A stretch of 64,000 nt of DNA from DATBDE01 sp045805605 (GCA_045805605.1 JBJMKX010000022.1:16862-80861), one strand, 5' to 3'; shown: positions 8,281 through 16,815, counted from the first letter of the stretch. Numbers and translations: made by a program. The notes: generated by a model not told the origin, from the letters alone.

Positions 8281-9371
8281 GCCGCATCCCCGACGACGCC
8301 CGGTTCGCCACTCGGGCGGTCCATGCCGGCCTCGATCCCGACCCCGCGTACGGCTCCGTCGTCCCGCCGATCCACCAGACCTCCACCTTCGTCCAGCGTG
8401 CGCCGGGCGAGCCCGTCGACGACTACGAGTACGCGCGCTCCGCGAACCCGACACGTGCCGCGCTCGAGCGAGCGCTGGGTGCGCTGGAGGGCGGGCTCGC
8501 CTCCTGCTTCGCGAGCGGCATGGCCGCCGAGCACGCGCTGATCACGGCCGCGTGCTCGGCGGGCGATCACGTCGTGCTCCCCCAGGATCTGTACGGCGGC
8601 ACATATCGGCTGGTCGACAAGGTCCTCAGCCGCTTCGGCCTCGCGTATGACCTCGTCGACCAGACCGACCTCGAGGCCGTCGGGCGCTCCTTGCGCCCCG
8701 AGACGCGGATGGTGTGGGTGGAGACCCCAACCAACCCGCTGCTCAACGTCGTGGACATCGCTTCCGTGGTCGAGCGCGCGGGCGACGCCGTCGTGGTCGT
8801 CGACAATACGTTCGCCACTCCCGCGGTCCAGCAGCCATTGCGCGACGGCGCCGCCGCCGTGGTGCACTCGACCACCAAGTACCTCGGCGGCCACTCGGAC
8901 GTCGTGGGCGGAGCCGTCGTCGTGGGCGATGACGCGTTGCACGAGCGGGTGCGCTTCGTCCAGAACGCGGTGGGCGGCGTGCCTGGCCCCTTCGATTGCT
9001 TCCTCGTGCACCGCGGCCTGCGCACCCTCCATCTGCGCGTGGCCGCCCATACCGCCAACGCCGAGGCGGTCAGCAGTTTCCTGCGCTCGCAGGAGGGCGT
9101 GCTCGACGTGCGCTGGCCGGGTTCCGGCGGCATGGTCTCGTTCCGCCATCCCGCCGCCACCAGGATCGCGGCCGCCACGGAGCTCTTCGCACTCGCCGAG
9201 TCGCTCGGCGGCGTGGAATCCCTGATCGAGGTCCCCCAGGCCATGACGCATCAGTCCGTGGAAGACTCGGCCGCCGCGGTCCCGCCCGACCTGGTGCGCC
9301 TCTCCTGCGGCGTCGAGGCGGCCGAGGACCTGATCGCGGACCTGGGACGGGCGATCGACCGGGCCGGCTAG
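8277..9371 (+). CDS. Cystathionine gamma-lyase/gamma-synthase (Cys/Met metabolism PLP enzyme)
   Basis: The 364-residue fold-I PLP enzyme begins FATRAVHAGLDPDPAYGSVVPPIHQTSTF, the standard opening of the family. It carries YEYARSANPTR, ASCFASGMAAEHAL, VWVETPTNPLLNVVDI and the PLP Lys201 in HSTTKYLGGHSDVVGG. It is slightly short (family about 380-400), and part of the C-terminal domain is compact. Gene order after the beta-synthase favours gamma-lyase, cleaving cystathionine to cysteine. The start overlaps the upstream stop by 4 nt. Sequence alone does not exclude gamma-synthase. Confidence 0.9.
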   Translation: MSRIPDDARFATRAVHAGLDPDPAYGSVVPPIHQTSTFVQRAPGEPVDDYEYARSANPTRAALERALGALEGGLASCFASGMAAEHALITAACSAGDHVVLPQDLYGGTYRLVDKVLSRFGLAYDLVDQTDLEAVGRSLRPETRMVWVETPTNPLLNVVDIASVVERAGDAVVVVDNTFATPAVQQPLRDGAAAVVHSTTKYLGGHSDVVGGAVVVGDDALHERVRFVQNAVGGVPGPFDCFLVHRGLRTLHLRVAAHTANAEAVSSFLRSQEGVLDVRWPGSGGMVSFRHPAATRIAAATELFALAESLGGVESLIEVPQAMTHQSVEDSAAAVPPDLVRLSCGVEAAEDLIADLGRAIDRAG

Positions 9372-9403
9372 CCACCGTCCTCCCCTGCGGCGCACCGACA
9401 CCG

Positions 9404-9424
9404 CTCTCAGCTTCCTCTCAGCTT
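9404..9424 (+). promoter_or_regulatory. Tandem CTCTCAGCTT repeats, probable OmpR-type response-regulator box
   Basis: CTCTCAGCTT occurs twice head-to-tail (9404-9413 and 9415-9424), an 11-nt period that matches one helical turn. It lies 19-39 nt before the GTG start of the response regulator. Direct repeats with this spacing are the usual target of OmpR/PhoB-type dimers, and similar CTCAGC-rich boxes occur upstream of autoregulated actinobacterial systems. Autoregulation is inferred. Confidence 0.55.
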
Positions 9425-9442
9425 GCGCGGGATCATGGGCTC

Positions 9443-10123
9443 GTGCGCGTGTTGCTCGTCGAGGACGACGTGCGGATGGCCGCCGCCATGCGGCGGGCGC
9501 TGCGCGGGGCGGGGGTCGTCGCCGACATCGCAACCAAGGGGGCCGACGCGATGTGGATGGTGCGCGCGGCGGAGTACGACGTCGTCGTGCTCGACGTCAT
9601 GCTGCCCGACTTCGACGGCTTCGAGGCGTGCCGGCGGCTGCGCGAGCAGCGGATCTGGGTGCCGATCATCATGGTCACCGCACGCGATGCGGTGGAGGAC
9701 CGCGTGCGCGGGCTTGACGACGGTGCGGACGACTACCTGACGAAGCCGTTCTCGCTCGCCGAGCTGCTGGCGCGGCTGCGAGCGGTCTCGCGGCGCGGCA
9801 CGGTCGAGCGCCCGACCGTCGTCGAGGTCGGCGACCTGCGCCTCGACCCCGCCACGCGGCAGGTATGGCGGCGCGATCGGCCGATCGAGCTCTCCGCCCG
9901 CGAGTTCGCGCTGCTCGAGGCGTTCATGTCCCGCCCCGGCCAGGTGCTCAGCCAATCGCAGCTGCTGGAGGCGGCGTGGGACCTCGGCTACGAGCGACGC
10001 TCCAACGTGGTGGAGGTCTACGTCCGCTACCTACGCGAGAAGATCGACCGGCCGTTCGGCGTCGAGTCGCTCGAGACGGTCCGTGGCATGGGCTATCGGC
10101 TCCGCAGGGAAGGCGCGGTCTGA
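9443..10123 (+). CDS. OmpR/PhoB-family response regulator
   Basis: The 226-residue regulator starts at a GTG (MRVLLVEDDVRMAAAM). Its receiver domain covers residues about 1-115, with acidic pocket E7/D8/D9, phospho-acceptor Asp51 in VVLDVMLPD, a switch Thr in MVTARD and the conserved Lys in YLTKPFSL. The C-terminal winged helix covers about 125-222 (IELSAREFALLEAFMSRPGQVLSQSQLLEAAWDLGY and then VEVYVRYLREKID). Earlier in-frame sequence belongs to the lyase strand region and lacks homology. The gene overlaps the CTG codon region of the kinase gene, forming a two-gene system. CTCTCAGCTT repeats lie just upstream. Confidence 0.93.
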   Translation: MRVLLVEDDVRMAAAMRRALRGAGVVADIATKGADAMWMVRAAEYDVVVLDVMLPDFDGFEACRRLREQRIWVPIIMVTARDAVEDRVRGLDDGADDYLTKPFSLAELLARLRAVSRRGTVERPTVVEVGDLRLDPATRQVWRRDRPIELSAREFALLEAFMSRPGQVLSQSQLLEAAWDLGYERRSNVVEVYVRYLREKIDRPFGVESLETVRGMGYRLRREGAV

Positions 10124-10140
10124 AGCGCCTGCCGATCCGA

Positions 10141-11469
10141 ATGCGGCTGACCGTCGCGTTCGCGCTCGCGCTGGTGCTGGTGCTGGCGGGCGCGGCGGCG
10201 TTCGTCTACGTGCGCCTGCGAGCGGACCTCGACGACGGCGTCGACGCGACGCTGCAGGCGCGCGCCCACGCGGGCGCTGTGCTCCAGTCGGGCCCGCGCG
10301 CGGCGGGGGCGCGGGATGCCGTGCTGGACGACCCCGAGGAGAGCTTCGTCCAGATCCTCACGCCCCACGGGCGGCTCGTCGCGCAGGCCGGCCGGGCACG
10401 CATCGTGGCTCTCGCGCCGACGGAGATCCGGCGCGCGACGCGTGACGAGGTCATGCTCGAACGGTCGGTCCCCGGCGTCGAAGGACGCGCGCGTGTCCTG
10501 GGGCGGGCAGCGGTGGTCCGCCGCAGGACCGTGGTCGTCGCGGCCGGCCAGTCGCTCGGCGATCGCGATGAGACGCTCTCGGGCGTCGTGACCTCATTCG
10601 CCGTTGGCGGCGCCGCGGCGGTGGTCGTCGCCTCGGTGATCGGCTACCTGCTCGCCGGCGCCGGGCTCGCGCCGGTGGAGGCGATGCGCCGCCGCGCCCG
10701 CGACGTCTCGCTGACGCGAAGCGGCGAGCAGCTCCCGTTGCCCGTCGCCCACGACGAGATCCGCCGGCTCGGTGAGACGCTCAACCAGATGCTCGTACGC
10801 CTGCACCGGTCGTTCGAGCGCGAGCGCCACTTCGTCGCCGACGCCAGCCACGAGCTGCGCACACCGATCGCCGTGATCAAGACCGAGCTCGAGGGAGCGC
10901 TGGCCACGGCCGACTACGGGCCCGAGGTCCTCGCCGCGCTGGTGGCGGCCGTCGAGGAGTGCGACCACCTCATCCAGTTGGCCGAGGACCTGCTCGTCAT
11001 CGCCGGCGCCGGCGAGGGGGAGCTGCCCGTGCGGCGCGAGGCCATCCCGGCCGACGAGCTGCTCGACGGCGTGCGCGCGCGTTTCGTGGATCGAGCCGCC
11101 CGGCAGGGTCGCGCCATTCGCCTCGACGTCGACGGCGTCGACCGCGTGAGCGCCGATCCGCTGCGCCTGCGCCAGGCGCTGGGAAACCTGGTCGACAACG
11201 CGCTCCGTCACGGCGACGGCGAGATCGTCCTGCGCGCGCATGGGTCACCCGACGGCGTCGAGCTGGTCGTGTCCGACGCCGGCGCTGGGTTCGCGTCCGA
11301 CATCGCACCGCGCGCCTTCCAGCGCTTTGCGCGCGGCGACCAGGACCGCATGGGCGGCGGCACCGGCCTCGGGCTCGCGATCGTGCGCGCGGTGGCTGAG
11401 GCGCACGGCGGCACGGCGACGATCGTGCTCGGGACCGGAGCCGGCGTGCGCCTGTGGCTGCCGCACTGA
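10141..11469 (+). CDS. Membrane sensor histidine kinase
   Basis: The 442-residue kinase partners the upstream response regulator. TM1 is at about residues 3-25; a periplasmic loop runs to about 150; TM2 is about 155-180 (VTSFAVGGAAAVVVASVIGYLLAG). A HAMP linker follows, then the dimerisation domain with His237 in VADASHELRTPIAVIKTE, and an HATPase domain with N box LGNLVDNALRHG, G1 DAGAGF and G2 GGTGLGLAIVRAVAEAHGG. I use the ATG at 10141. A CTG at 10120, overlapping the regulator stop, would add seven residues and cannot be excluded. The loop has no recognisable ligand domain. Confidence 0.92.
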   Translation: MRLTVAFALALVLVLAGAAAFVYVRLRADLDDGVDATLQARAHAGAVLQSGPRAAGARDAVLDDPEESFVQILTPHGRLVAQAGRARIVALAPTEIRRATRDEVMLERSVPGVEGRARVLGRAAVVRRRTVVVAAGQSLGDRDETLSGVVTSFAVGGAAAVVVASVIGYLLAGAGLAPVEAMRRRARDVSLTRSGEQLPLPVAHDEIRRLGETLNQMLVRLHRSFERERHFVADASHELRTPIAVIKTELEGALATADYGPEVLAALVAAVEECDHLIQLAEDLLVIAGAGEGELPVRREAIPADELLDGVRARFVDRAARQGRAIRLDVDGVDRVSADPLRLRQALGNLVDNALRHGDGEIVLRAHGSPDGVELVVSDAGAGFASDIAPRAFQRFARGDQDRMGGGTGLGLAIVRAVAEAHGGTATIVLGTGAGVRLWLPH

Positions 11470-11699
11470 GCGCCCTCGTCACCGGCACGGCCTTGGATCG
11501 CGCGAGCGCGGTGGCGGTCGCGCATACGGGGGGCCGCGTCACCGACAGCGAGGTCGGCGACGAGGCGGGCTACTACGAGGTCGAGGTCACACGCCCGGAC
11601 GGCACGAGCGTCGACGTCCGCCTCGATCGCAGATTCAACGTCATCGGCAATCACCCGAACACCGAAGATGCCCGCGGATCCGATCCGAACGGGGGGTGA
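11454..11699 (+). CDS. Small PepSY-like domain protein
   Basis: The GTG-started 81-residue protein overlaps the kinase stop by 16 nt. ALDRASAVAVAHTGGRVTDSEVGDE, then YYEVEVTRPDGTSVDVRLD and FNVIG, is the PepSY signature (helix, then strands ending in an LD-x-x-F-x-V-I motif). Its hydrophobic N terminus is too short to be a confident signal peptide. PepSY modules beside two-component genes are usually extracytoplasmic and thought to modulate the sensor or proteases. The operon position supports an accessory role for the kinase. Confidence 0.65.
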   Translation: MAAALSALVTGTALDRASAVAVAHTGGRVTDSEVGDEAGYYEVEVTRPDGTSVDVRLDRRFNVIGNHPNTEDARGSDPNGG

Positions 11700-11704
11700 C
11701 CGCG

Positions 11705-11830
11705 ATGCGACGCGGCGCGGTGGTGGTAGGGATGGCGCTGGCCCTCGGCGGGTGCGGCTCGCGGCAGGTTGTCGCCGACCGAGCGGCGCCCCTGGCGGCG
11801 GAAGTGCGGCTTCAGGGCTCGCGGTCGTAG
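11705..11830 (+). CDS. Possible 41-residue lipoprotein
   Basis: A short frame begins 5 nt after the PepSY stop. MRRGAVVVGMALALGGCGSR is a plausible lipoprotein signal with lipobox LGGC. Only about 25 residues follow, and the 3' end runs 19 nt into the convergent cupin gene, so it may be a truncated lipoprotein. No homology is recognised. Confidence 0.35.
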   Translation: MRRGAVVVGMALALGGCGSRQVVADRAAPLAAEVRLQGSRS

Positions 11831-12279
11831 TAGTCGCGCCGGCCGTCCTCCCGGCGGACCATCAGCCGGTCTTCGTCCCTTCCCGGGAAGACGCCGATCT
11901 TGTCGCTGTCGGGATAGACGGCGACGGCGGGTCTGCGCGAGCTCGAGAACAGCACCACCCGGGCGGGCGCCGCGCCGGCGTTGGTCACCTTGTGGGCACC
12001 GTCGGGTCCCGCCGGGAAACGCACGACGTCGCCCCGGCGGGCGGGCTCCTCGCCGTCGGGCGTCCGCACCACGACGTCGCCCTCGAGCACGATCAGCCAC
12101 TCCTCGTCGTACTCGTAGTGGTAGGGAGCGACGGCCTGGCCTGGCTCGAGTACGACGACGTTGAGGTTGACCTCGTCGGCGTCGACGAGCGGCCCGATGC
12201 GCCGGTAGCCGCCCCTGTAGCCATCGGGATCGTCGTCGTCGTACTCCAGCTCGATGTCGTACAGGTTCACGCGCTTCAC
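11812..12279 (-). CDS. Cupin-domain protein
   Basis: This 155-residue single-domain cupin starts at a GTG that overlaps the stop of the MerR gene (GTGA). Cupin motif 1 is seen as APYHYEYDEEWLIVLEGDVVVRTPDG and motif 2 as GDVVRFPAGPDGAHKVTNAG, giving candidate metal ligands His, Glu and His. The C-terminal YPDSDKIGVFPGRDEDRLMVRREDGRRDYYD tail is shared by cupins that may bind sugar or small acids. Coupling to the MerR regulator suggests that its expression is regulated with it. Substrate unknown. Confidence 0.8.
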   Translation of the reverse strand: MKRVNLYDIELEYDDDDPDGYRGGYRRIGPLVDADEVNLNVVVLEPGQAVAPYHYEYDEEWLIVLEGDVVVRTPDGEEPARRGDVVRFPAGPDGAHKVTNAGAAPARVVLFSSSRRPAVAVYPDSDKIGVFPGRDEDRLMVRREDGRRDYYDREP

Positions 12280-12686
12280 GGGCTCGGCAGGGCGGGCTGG
12301 TCGAAGAGGGCACACTCGTCCAGGCTCGGGCACTCGCAGGCGGTGGCCGCCTGCAGCCACCGCCGCACGACCGCGGCGCGCTCGATCAGCGCCTCCACCT
12401 CGGGCAGCTTGCGCTCCGCGATCGTGCGCAGGCGCTCGATCGCCGCCGCATCGTCGGGCGTCGCCCCGAGCAGCCCGATGATCTCGTCCAGGGAGAGGCC
12501 CGCGCGCTGGGCAGTGTCGATCACCGCGAGCCGGCGCAGCGTCTCGGGCGGATACCGGCGCCGCCCGCTGACGCGCTCAGGCTCCGGCAATACGCCCACC
12601 GACTCGTAGTAGCGGATGGTCGACGCGGGCCGGCCGGCGCGCCGCGCCAGTTCCCCGATCGCGAGCTGTTCGTTCCGATCCGTCAT
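12276..12686 (-). CDS. MerR-family metal- or redox-responsive regulator
   Basis: The 136-residue regulator starts at ATG 12686 (MTDRNEQLAIGELARRAG). It has the MerR winged helix with the STIRYYESVGVLPEPERVSGRRRY signature, a dimerisation helix and a C-terminal CECPSLDECALF cluster of three cysteines, as in SoxR-, ZntR- or CueR-like sensors. The cysteine count suggests a thiophilic metal or iron-sulfur ligand. A CTTCAA-N6-TTGAAG operator lies 10 nt upstream, between it and the divergent CC-motif gene. The downstream cupin overlaps its stop. Confidence 0.85.
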   Translation of the reverse strand: MTDRNEQLAIGELARRAGRPASTIRYYESVGVLPEPERVSGRRRYPPETLRRLAVIDTAQRAGLSLDEIIGLLGATPDDAAAIERLRTIAERKLPEVEALIERAAVVRRWLQAATACECPSLDECALFDQPALPSP

Positions 12687-12695
12687 TGCCCTTGA

Positions 12696-12713
12696 CTTCA
12701 AGTCGGGTTGAAG
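12696..12713. promoter_or_regulatory. MerR-type operator (CTTCAA-N6-TTGAAG)
   Basis: A perfect 6-bp inverted repeat with a 6-nt spacer lies in the 42-nt divergent gap between the MerR gene and the CC-motif gene. TTGAC at 12693 lies within it and could be a promoter -35 element on the + strand. MerR proteins bind such repeats between long-spaced -35 and -10 elements, so both genes are probable targets. Confidence 0.6.
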
Positions 12714-12728
12714 AGCAACGATAGCCGC

Positions 12729-13022
12729 ATGCCGATCGCATGCACGCTCGGAAGCGAGGCACACAGGGACCGCCGCGCGCGGTGGCTGCGGCTGACCAGT
12801 CAGGCGCTCGAGGAGAAGCGCCTCACAGAACAGGGCGTGCAGCTTCGCCTACGGCCGCTCAGCGGGGTGGAGGAGGAAGCGCGCGTACTCGTCGACCTCG
12901 AGCGCGACTGCTGCTCGTTCGCGCGGTGGTCGGTTGACCGTCACGGGGCGATGGTGACCATCGACGTCTCGGCCGCCGGCGAGGGGGTGAAGGCGCTTCA
13001 CGCCCTGTTCGACGACGCCTAA
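12729..13022 (+). CDS. Small CC-motif protein divergent from merR-like gene
   Basis: The 97-residue protein has no signal peptide or membrane segment. It contains an arginine-rich helix (RRARWLRLTSQALEEKRL), then VEEEARVLVDLERDCCSFARWSVDRHGAMVTIDVSA. The vicinal CysCys in ERDCCSF recurs in small proteins found near metal or mercury regulators, and could bind a thiophilic metal. The operator shared with the cysteine-rich MerR gene supports metal or redox control. Its stop overlaps the convergent NmrA-like gene by 4 nt. Confidence 0.6.
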   Translation: MPIACTLGSEAHRDRRARWLRLTSQALEEKRLTEQGVQLRLRPLSGVEEEARVLVDLERDCCSFARWSVDRHGAMVTIDVSAAGEGVKALHALFDDA

Positions 13023-13843
13023 AGCAGCGCGTCGAGCGCCACGGGCGTGCGGCCGGTCAGCTCGCCGACGTCATCCGATACCCCGGCCCAGCGCTGCTCG
13101 CGAACGGAGGCGAACAAGGTGGCGAACGCGTAGGCCCACCAGGGATCCTCGCCTGCGGCGGCCATCTCGACGACGTACTCGTGCGGGTCCAGGTCGACGT
13201 ACTCGACCCGCCTGCCCCACGCGCCGGCGCACCGCGCCGCAACCTCGTCGAGGCGGAGCGCCTCCGGCCCGGTCACGGGGTGAGCGCGGCCGGTCGGTCC
13301 GCGCAGGGCCAGCGCCGCCAGGCAGCGCGCCACATCGACCCGCGACACCAGCGAGATCCGGCCGTCGCCCGCCGGAACGCGGATCTGCCCGGTCGCGCGC
13401 CCCGGGCGCAGCCAGCGCAGGAAGAACTCGGCGAACAGCGAGGCACGCGCGATCGAAAAGCCGCAGCCGCTCGCGCGCAGCGCCTCCTCGGTGCGGCCGT
13501 AGGTGAACGCGTAGCAGAACGGGGACCGCACGTCGGCGTCCAGCCCGCTCAGCGCGACGACGTGCCCGACGCCGCTTTCGGCCGCGGCGCGCACGACGTT
13601 GTCGTGGTGGGCGAGGACCTTCGCGGCCTCGCCGTCGCTGGAGACGAATACGAGGGTGTCGACCATTGACAGGGCCACGCGCAGGGCGGCCACGTCCGCG
13701 TAGTCGGCGAGGACCGTGGGCGCCAGCGACGATCGCAGCTCGCGCCGCGCGAGTCCCACGACCTCGTGCTCTGGTTCGGCCGCGAGCAGCTCGACGACCT
13801 GGCCGCCGACCGTCCCGCCCGCGCCGGTCACGGCGATCCTCAT
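13019..13843 (-). CDS. NmrA-like NAD(P)-binding protein (atypical SDR)
   Basis: This 274-residue Rossmann protein begins MRIAVTGAGGTVGGQVVELL, with the GxGGxxG dinucleotide site at residues 7-13. It continues VDTLVFVSSDGEAAKVLAHHDNVVRAAAESGVGHVVALSGL, as in NmrA/azoreductase-like atypical SDRs that lack the YxxxK catalytic pair or use it differently. A YGRTEEAL motif follows. Family members act as NADPH sensors or quinone reductases. The gene is divergent from an MFS exporter (74-nt gap), so control by a common signal is possible. Confidence 0.82.
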   Translation of the reverse strand: MRIAVTGAGGTVGGQVVELLAAEPEHEVVGLARRELRSSLAPTVLADYADVAALRVALSMVDTLVFVSSDGEAAKVLAHHDNVVRAAAESGVGHVVALSGLDADVRSPFCYAFTYGRTEEALRASGCGFSIARASLFAEFFLRWLRPGRATGQIRVPAGDGRISLVSRVDVARCLAALALRGPTGRAHPVTGPEALRLDEVAARCAGAWGRRVEYVDLDPHEYVVEMAAAGEDPWWAYAFATLFASVREQRWAGVSDDVGELTGRTPVALDALL

Positions 13844-13917
13844 TGCTCGGTCCTCCGCCGGATCACTTCAACGATAGGGATAGTCAGCGGCTCGGGGATG
13901 GGTAGCCGAATTGGCAG

Positions 13918-15318
13918 ATGCCCACTCTCGCCGGAGCTCTTCCCCGTCGCGCCGCCGCGGGGTACGTGTCACCCCGCGCCGTCCTCGTCGTCATGTGCGT
14001 GGGGTACTTCCTCGTGCTGCTCGACGTCACGATCGTCAACGTCGCACTGCCGAAGATCGGCGCCGGCCTCGATGCCGGCGTCAGCGGGCTTCAGTGGGTC
14101 GTCGACGGGTACGCGCTCGCGCTCGCCTCGCTCATGCTCGCGGGCGGGACGGTGGGCGACCTGCACGGCCACCGCCGGGTCGTCCTCGCCGGCCTGATCG
14201 TCTTTGGGGCGGGCTCCCTGCTGTGCGGCGTCGCGCCGACCACGGGCGTGCTGGTGGCGGCGCGCCTCGCCCAGGGCGTCGGCGCCGCGCTGCTGTTGCC
14301 CGGCACGCTCGCGATCATCAGCCGTGCGTTCCCCGAGCCGCGGGCGCAGGCGCGGGCGATCGGCATCTGGGCGGCCATCGGCAGTCTCGCGCTGCCGGCC
14401 GGGCCGCTCGCCGGCGGGCTGCTGATCCACGCCTTCGGCTGGCGCGCCGTCTTCCTCGTCAACGTGCCGATCGTCGTGGTGGCCCTGGTTGTTGCCGCGC
14501 GCCTGGTGCGCGAGAGCGTCGACCCTGGAGACCGGCGCCTCGACCGTCCCGGGGTCGTCCTGGGCGTCCTGCTGCTGGTCGCGACGACGTTCGCCTTCAT
14601 CCAGGCCGGGCGCTCCGGGGCTGGCTCGCCGGCCGTGATCGCGGCGGCGGCGGCCGCCGTCGTGTTCGCGGTGGCGTTCGTACTCGTCGAGCACCGTCGG
14701 GGCGACCGGGCGATGCTGCCGCTGACCCTGTTCCGCCGTCGCCAGTTCTCGGTCGCCAACGCGGACGCGGCGACGATGAACCTGTGCACGCTCGGCACGC
14801 TGTTCGTCCTGACGCTGTTCCTGCAGTCGACGCAGGGCCGCTCGCCGCTCGAGGCCGGCGTCGCCCTCGTGCCCCTGTTCGCGCCGCTGGCGATCATCGC
14901 CCCGTTCGCGGGGCGCCTGACGAGCCGGATCGGCCCGCGCGTCCCGGTCGCCGCCGGGCTGGGGATTGCGGCCGTCGGACTGGCGCTGCTCGCGTTTGCG
15001 CAGCCCGGCTCCGGCTACGGCACGCTGCTGCCCGCGTTCCTGCTCTGGGGCGTGGGCATGGGCATCCTCACCCCGGCGGTGGTCGCGGCGGCGATTGGCG
15101 CGGTGCCGGGCGACCGGGCGGGCTTGGCGTCGGCGATCAACAACACCGCCCGTCAGGCGGGTGGGGCAATTGGCATTGCGGCGGCCGGCGCGATCGCCGG
15201 CGAGCCGACCGCCGGCGGCAGCTTCGTCAGCGGCTTCCACGCGGTGGCCCTCGGCGCCGCCGCCCTCTACGTGATCGCCGCGGTGGCGGGAGCGACCCTG
15301 CTGCCCGGCTCGCGATGA
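13918..15318 (+). CDS. MFS drug:H+ antiporter, DHA2 (14-TMS) family
   Basis: The 466-residue polytopic protein has DHA2 hallmarks: LLDVTIVNVALPKIGAGLDAGVSGLQWVVDGYALALASLMLAGGTVGDLHGHRR (TM1, motif D1 and motif A) and GPLAGGLLIHAFGWRAVFLVNVP (motif C). About 13-14 hydrophobic segments follow. It probably exports drugs or metabolites using the proton gradient. The cargo cannot be predicted. It lies divergent from the NmrA-like gene and convergent with a second DHA2 exporter, with a hairpin terminator between them. Confidence 0.9.
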   Translation: MPTLAGALPRRAAAGYVSPRAVLVVMCVGYFLVLLDVTIVNVALPKIGAGLDAGVSGLQWVVDGYALALASLMLAGGTVGDLHGHRRVVLAGLIVFGAGSLLCGVAPTTGVLVAARLAQGVGAALLLPGTLAIISRAFPEPRAQARAIGIWAAIGSLALPAGPLAGGLLIHAFGWRAVFLVNVPIVVVALVVAARLVRESVDPGDRRLDRPGVVLGVLLLVATTFAFIQAGRSGAGSPAVIAAAAAAVVFAVAFVLVEHRRGDRAMLPLTLFRRRQFSVANADAATMNLCTLGTLFVLTLFLQSTQGRSPLEAGVALVPLFAPLAIIAPFAGRLTSRIGPRVPVAAGLGIAAVGLALLAFAQPGSGYGTLLPAFLLWGVGMGILTPAVVAAAIGAVPGDRAGLASAINNTARQAGGAIGIAAAGAIAGEPTAGGSFVSGFHAVALGAAALYVIAAVAGATLLPGSR

Positions 15319-15343
15319 GGCTGCTCGTCAAGGCATCGATGGT

Positions 15344-15362
15344 GCCGCTGTGGAGCAGCGGC
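15344..15362. terminator. Bidirectional hairpin terminator between convergent exporter genes
   Basis: GCCGCTG-TGGAG-CAGCGGC is a perfect 7-bp stem with a 5-nt loop in the 45-nt gap between two convergent stops (15318 and 15364). It lacks a long U tract, as is common in high-GC actinobacteria. Confidence 0.55.
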
Positions 15363-15363
15363 T

Positions 15364-16815
15364 TCATCGTCGGGAGCTCGGCGCCCGACCACCGTTGAGG
15401 CGCTGAACGTCGGGGCTGAGCGTCCTCTTCGCCCCCGAGGGGAGAAGGGCTGTCGCCACGACGATGCCGACCGCCAGGGGGGCGAGCTGCAAGAGGCTCG
15501 ACTCGAAGCCGCTCGCGATGTCGGTGTGGGCGAAGAAGACCACGCCGGTGATGGCGACGCCGAGGCCGTAGCCGACCTGCTGCGTCGTCGACATCGCGCC
15601 CGAGGCGGCGCCGGCGCGCTCGGGCTCGATGGCGGCCATGACCGTTGAGGTCAGGGGGGTGAAGCACAGGCCGATGCCGGCGCCGACGAGGAGCAGCCCT
15701 GGCACCAGCACGAGGACCGACCCGCCGACGCCGATGTCGGCCGTCCCGGCGGCCATCACCGCCAGGCCGGCCGCCAGCGCGGCCCCGCCGGCGCCCACCA
15801 CCGCGCGTCCGTGGCGGGCGGTCAGCTTCGTGGCCGGCCCCGAGACGACGACGTAGGCGACGGCGAGGACGGTGAACACCAGGCCTGCCTCGAGCGGGTT
15901 CAGGCCGCGACCTTGCTGGAGGTAGAGCGCGAGGTAGACGAAGAACGACGCCTGGGCGCTCGCCAGCAGCAGCTGGCTCACGAGCCCACCGGAGAAGGCC
16001 GGCTTGCGGAACAGGTCGAGGTCGAGCAGCGCCGCCTCGCCGCGCCGGCGCAGCCGCGCCTGGTGGGCCACGAACCCACCGAGGATCACCGGCGCGAGGC
16101 CGAGCGAGATCCAGGCCCATGCGGGCCAGCCGTGCTTGCGGCCCTCGATCAGCGGCAGCAGGACGGCGACCAGGCCGAGCGCGAGCATCGCTGCGCCCAG
16201 CGCGTCGACTCTGCTGCGCCGCTCGGCACGCGACTCCGGCACCACCCGCCGCGTCAGCGCCAGCGCGGCCAGCCCGATCGGCACGTTGATCAAGAAGCAG
16301 CCGCGCCACCCGAGGCCCAGGACGTCGGTCTGAACCAGCGCGCCGCCAATCACCTGTCCGCTGACGGCCGCCAGGCCGAGCACGACGCCATAGATGCTCA
16401 GCGCCCGCACGTTGTCAGGGCCGCGGTAGGTCACGCCGACGATCGAGAGGACCTGCGGCATCACGATGCCGCCTGCCAGGCCCTGCACGATCCGAGCGAC
16501 GACCAGCGCCGTCGGCGTGGGCGCCAGGCCGCAGGCCAGCGAGGCGAGCGTGAACAGCACGAGGCCGATCGCGTAGACGCGCCGCCGACCGTGCTCGTCG
16601 CCGAGCCGGCCGGCGGTGATCAGGAAGGCAGCGAACGCGAGCCCGTACCCGGCCACGACCCACTCGAGCGAGCTCTCGCTCGCGTGCAGGTCGGTGGCGA
16701 TCGACGGCAGGGCGACGTTGACGATGAAGAAGTCGAGGACGACCACGAATGCCCCGGCGAGGAGGGCCGGCAGGGCGGCCCAGCGGGACTGGATGTGGGA
16801 GCGAAGCGTGTGCAT
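15364..16815 (-). CDS. MFS transporter, DHA2 family (second copy type)
   Basis: From ATG 16815 the protein is 483 residues. It opens LPALLAGAFVVVLDFFIVNVALPSIATDL and carries AGRLGDEHGRRRVYAIGLVLF (motif A) and GQVIGGALVQTDVLGLGWRGCFLINVPIGL (motif C). Around 14 transmembrane segments are visible. It is only distantly similar to the convergent DHA2 gene at 13918, so it is not a recent duplicate. The role is presumably multidrug or metabolite efflux. I reject an extra in-frame 22 residues upstream because they are non-hydrophobic and arginine-rich. Confidence 0.9.
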   Translation of the reverse strand: MHTLRSHIQSRWAALPALLAGAFVVVLDFFIVNVALPSIATDLHASESSLEWVVAGYGLAFAAFLITAGRLGDEHGRRRVYAIGLVLFTLASLACGLAPTPTALVVARIVQGLAGGIVMPQVLSIVGVTYRGPDNVRALSIYGVVLGLAAVSGQVIGGALVQTDVLGLGWRGCFLINVPIGLAALALTRRVVPESRAERRSRVDALGAAMLALGLVAVLLPLIEGRKHGWPAWAWISLGLAPVILGGFVAHQARLRRRGEAALLDLDLFRKPAFSGGLVSQLLLASAQASFFVYLALYLQQGRGLNPLEAGLVFTVLAVAYVVVSGPATKLTARHGRAVVGAGGAALAAGLAVMAAGTADIGVGGSVLVLVPGLLLVGAGIGLCFTPLTSTVMAAIEPERAGAASGAMSTTQQVGYGLGVAITGVVFFAHTDIASGFESSLLQLAPLAVGIVVATALLPSGAKRTLSPDVQRLNGGRAPSSRR

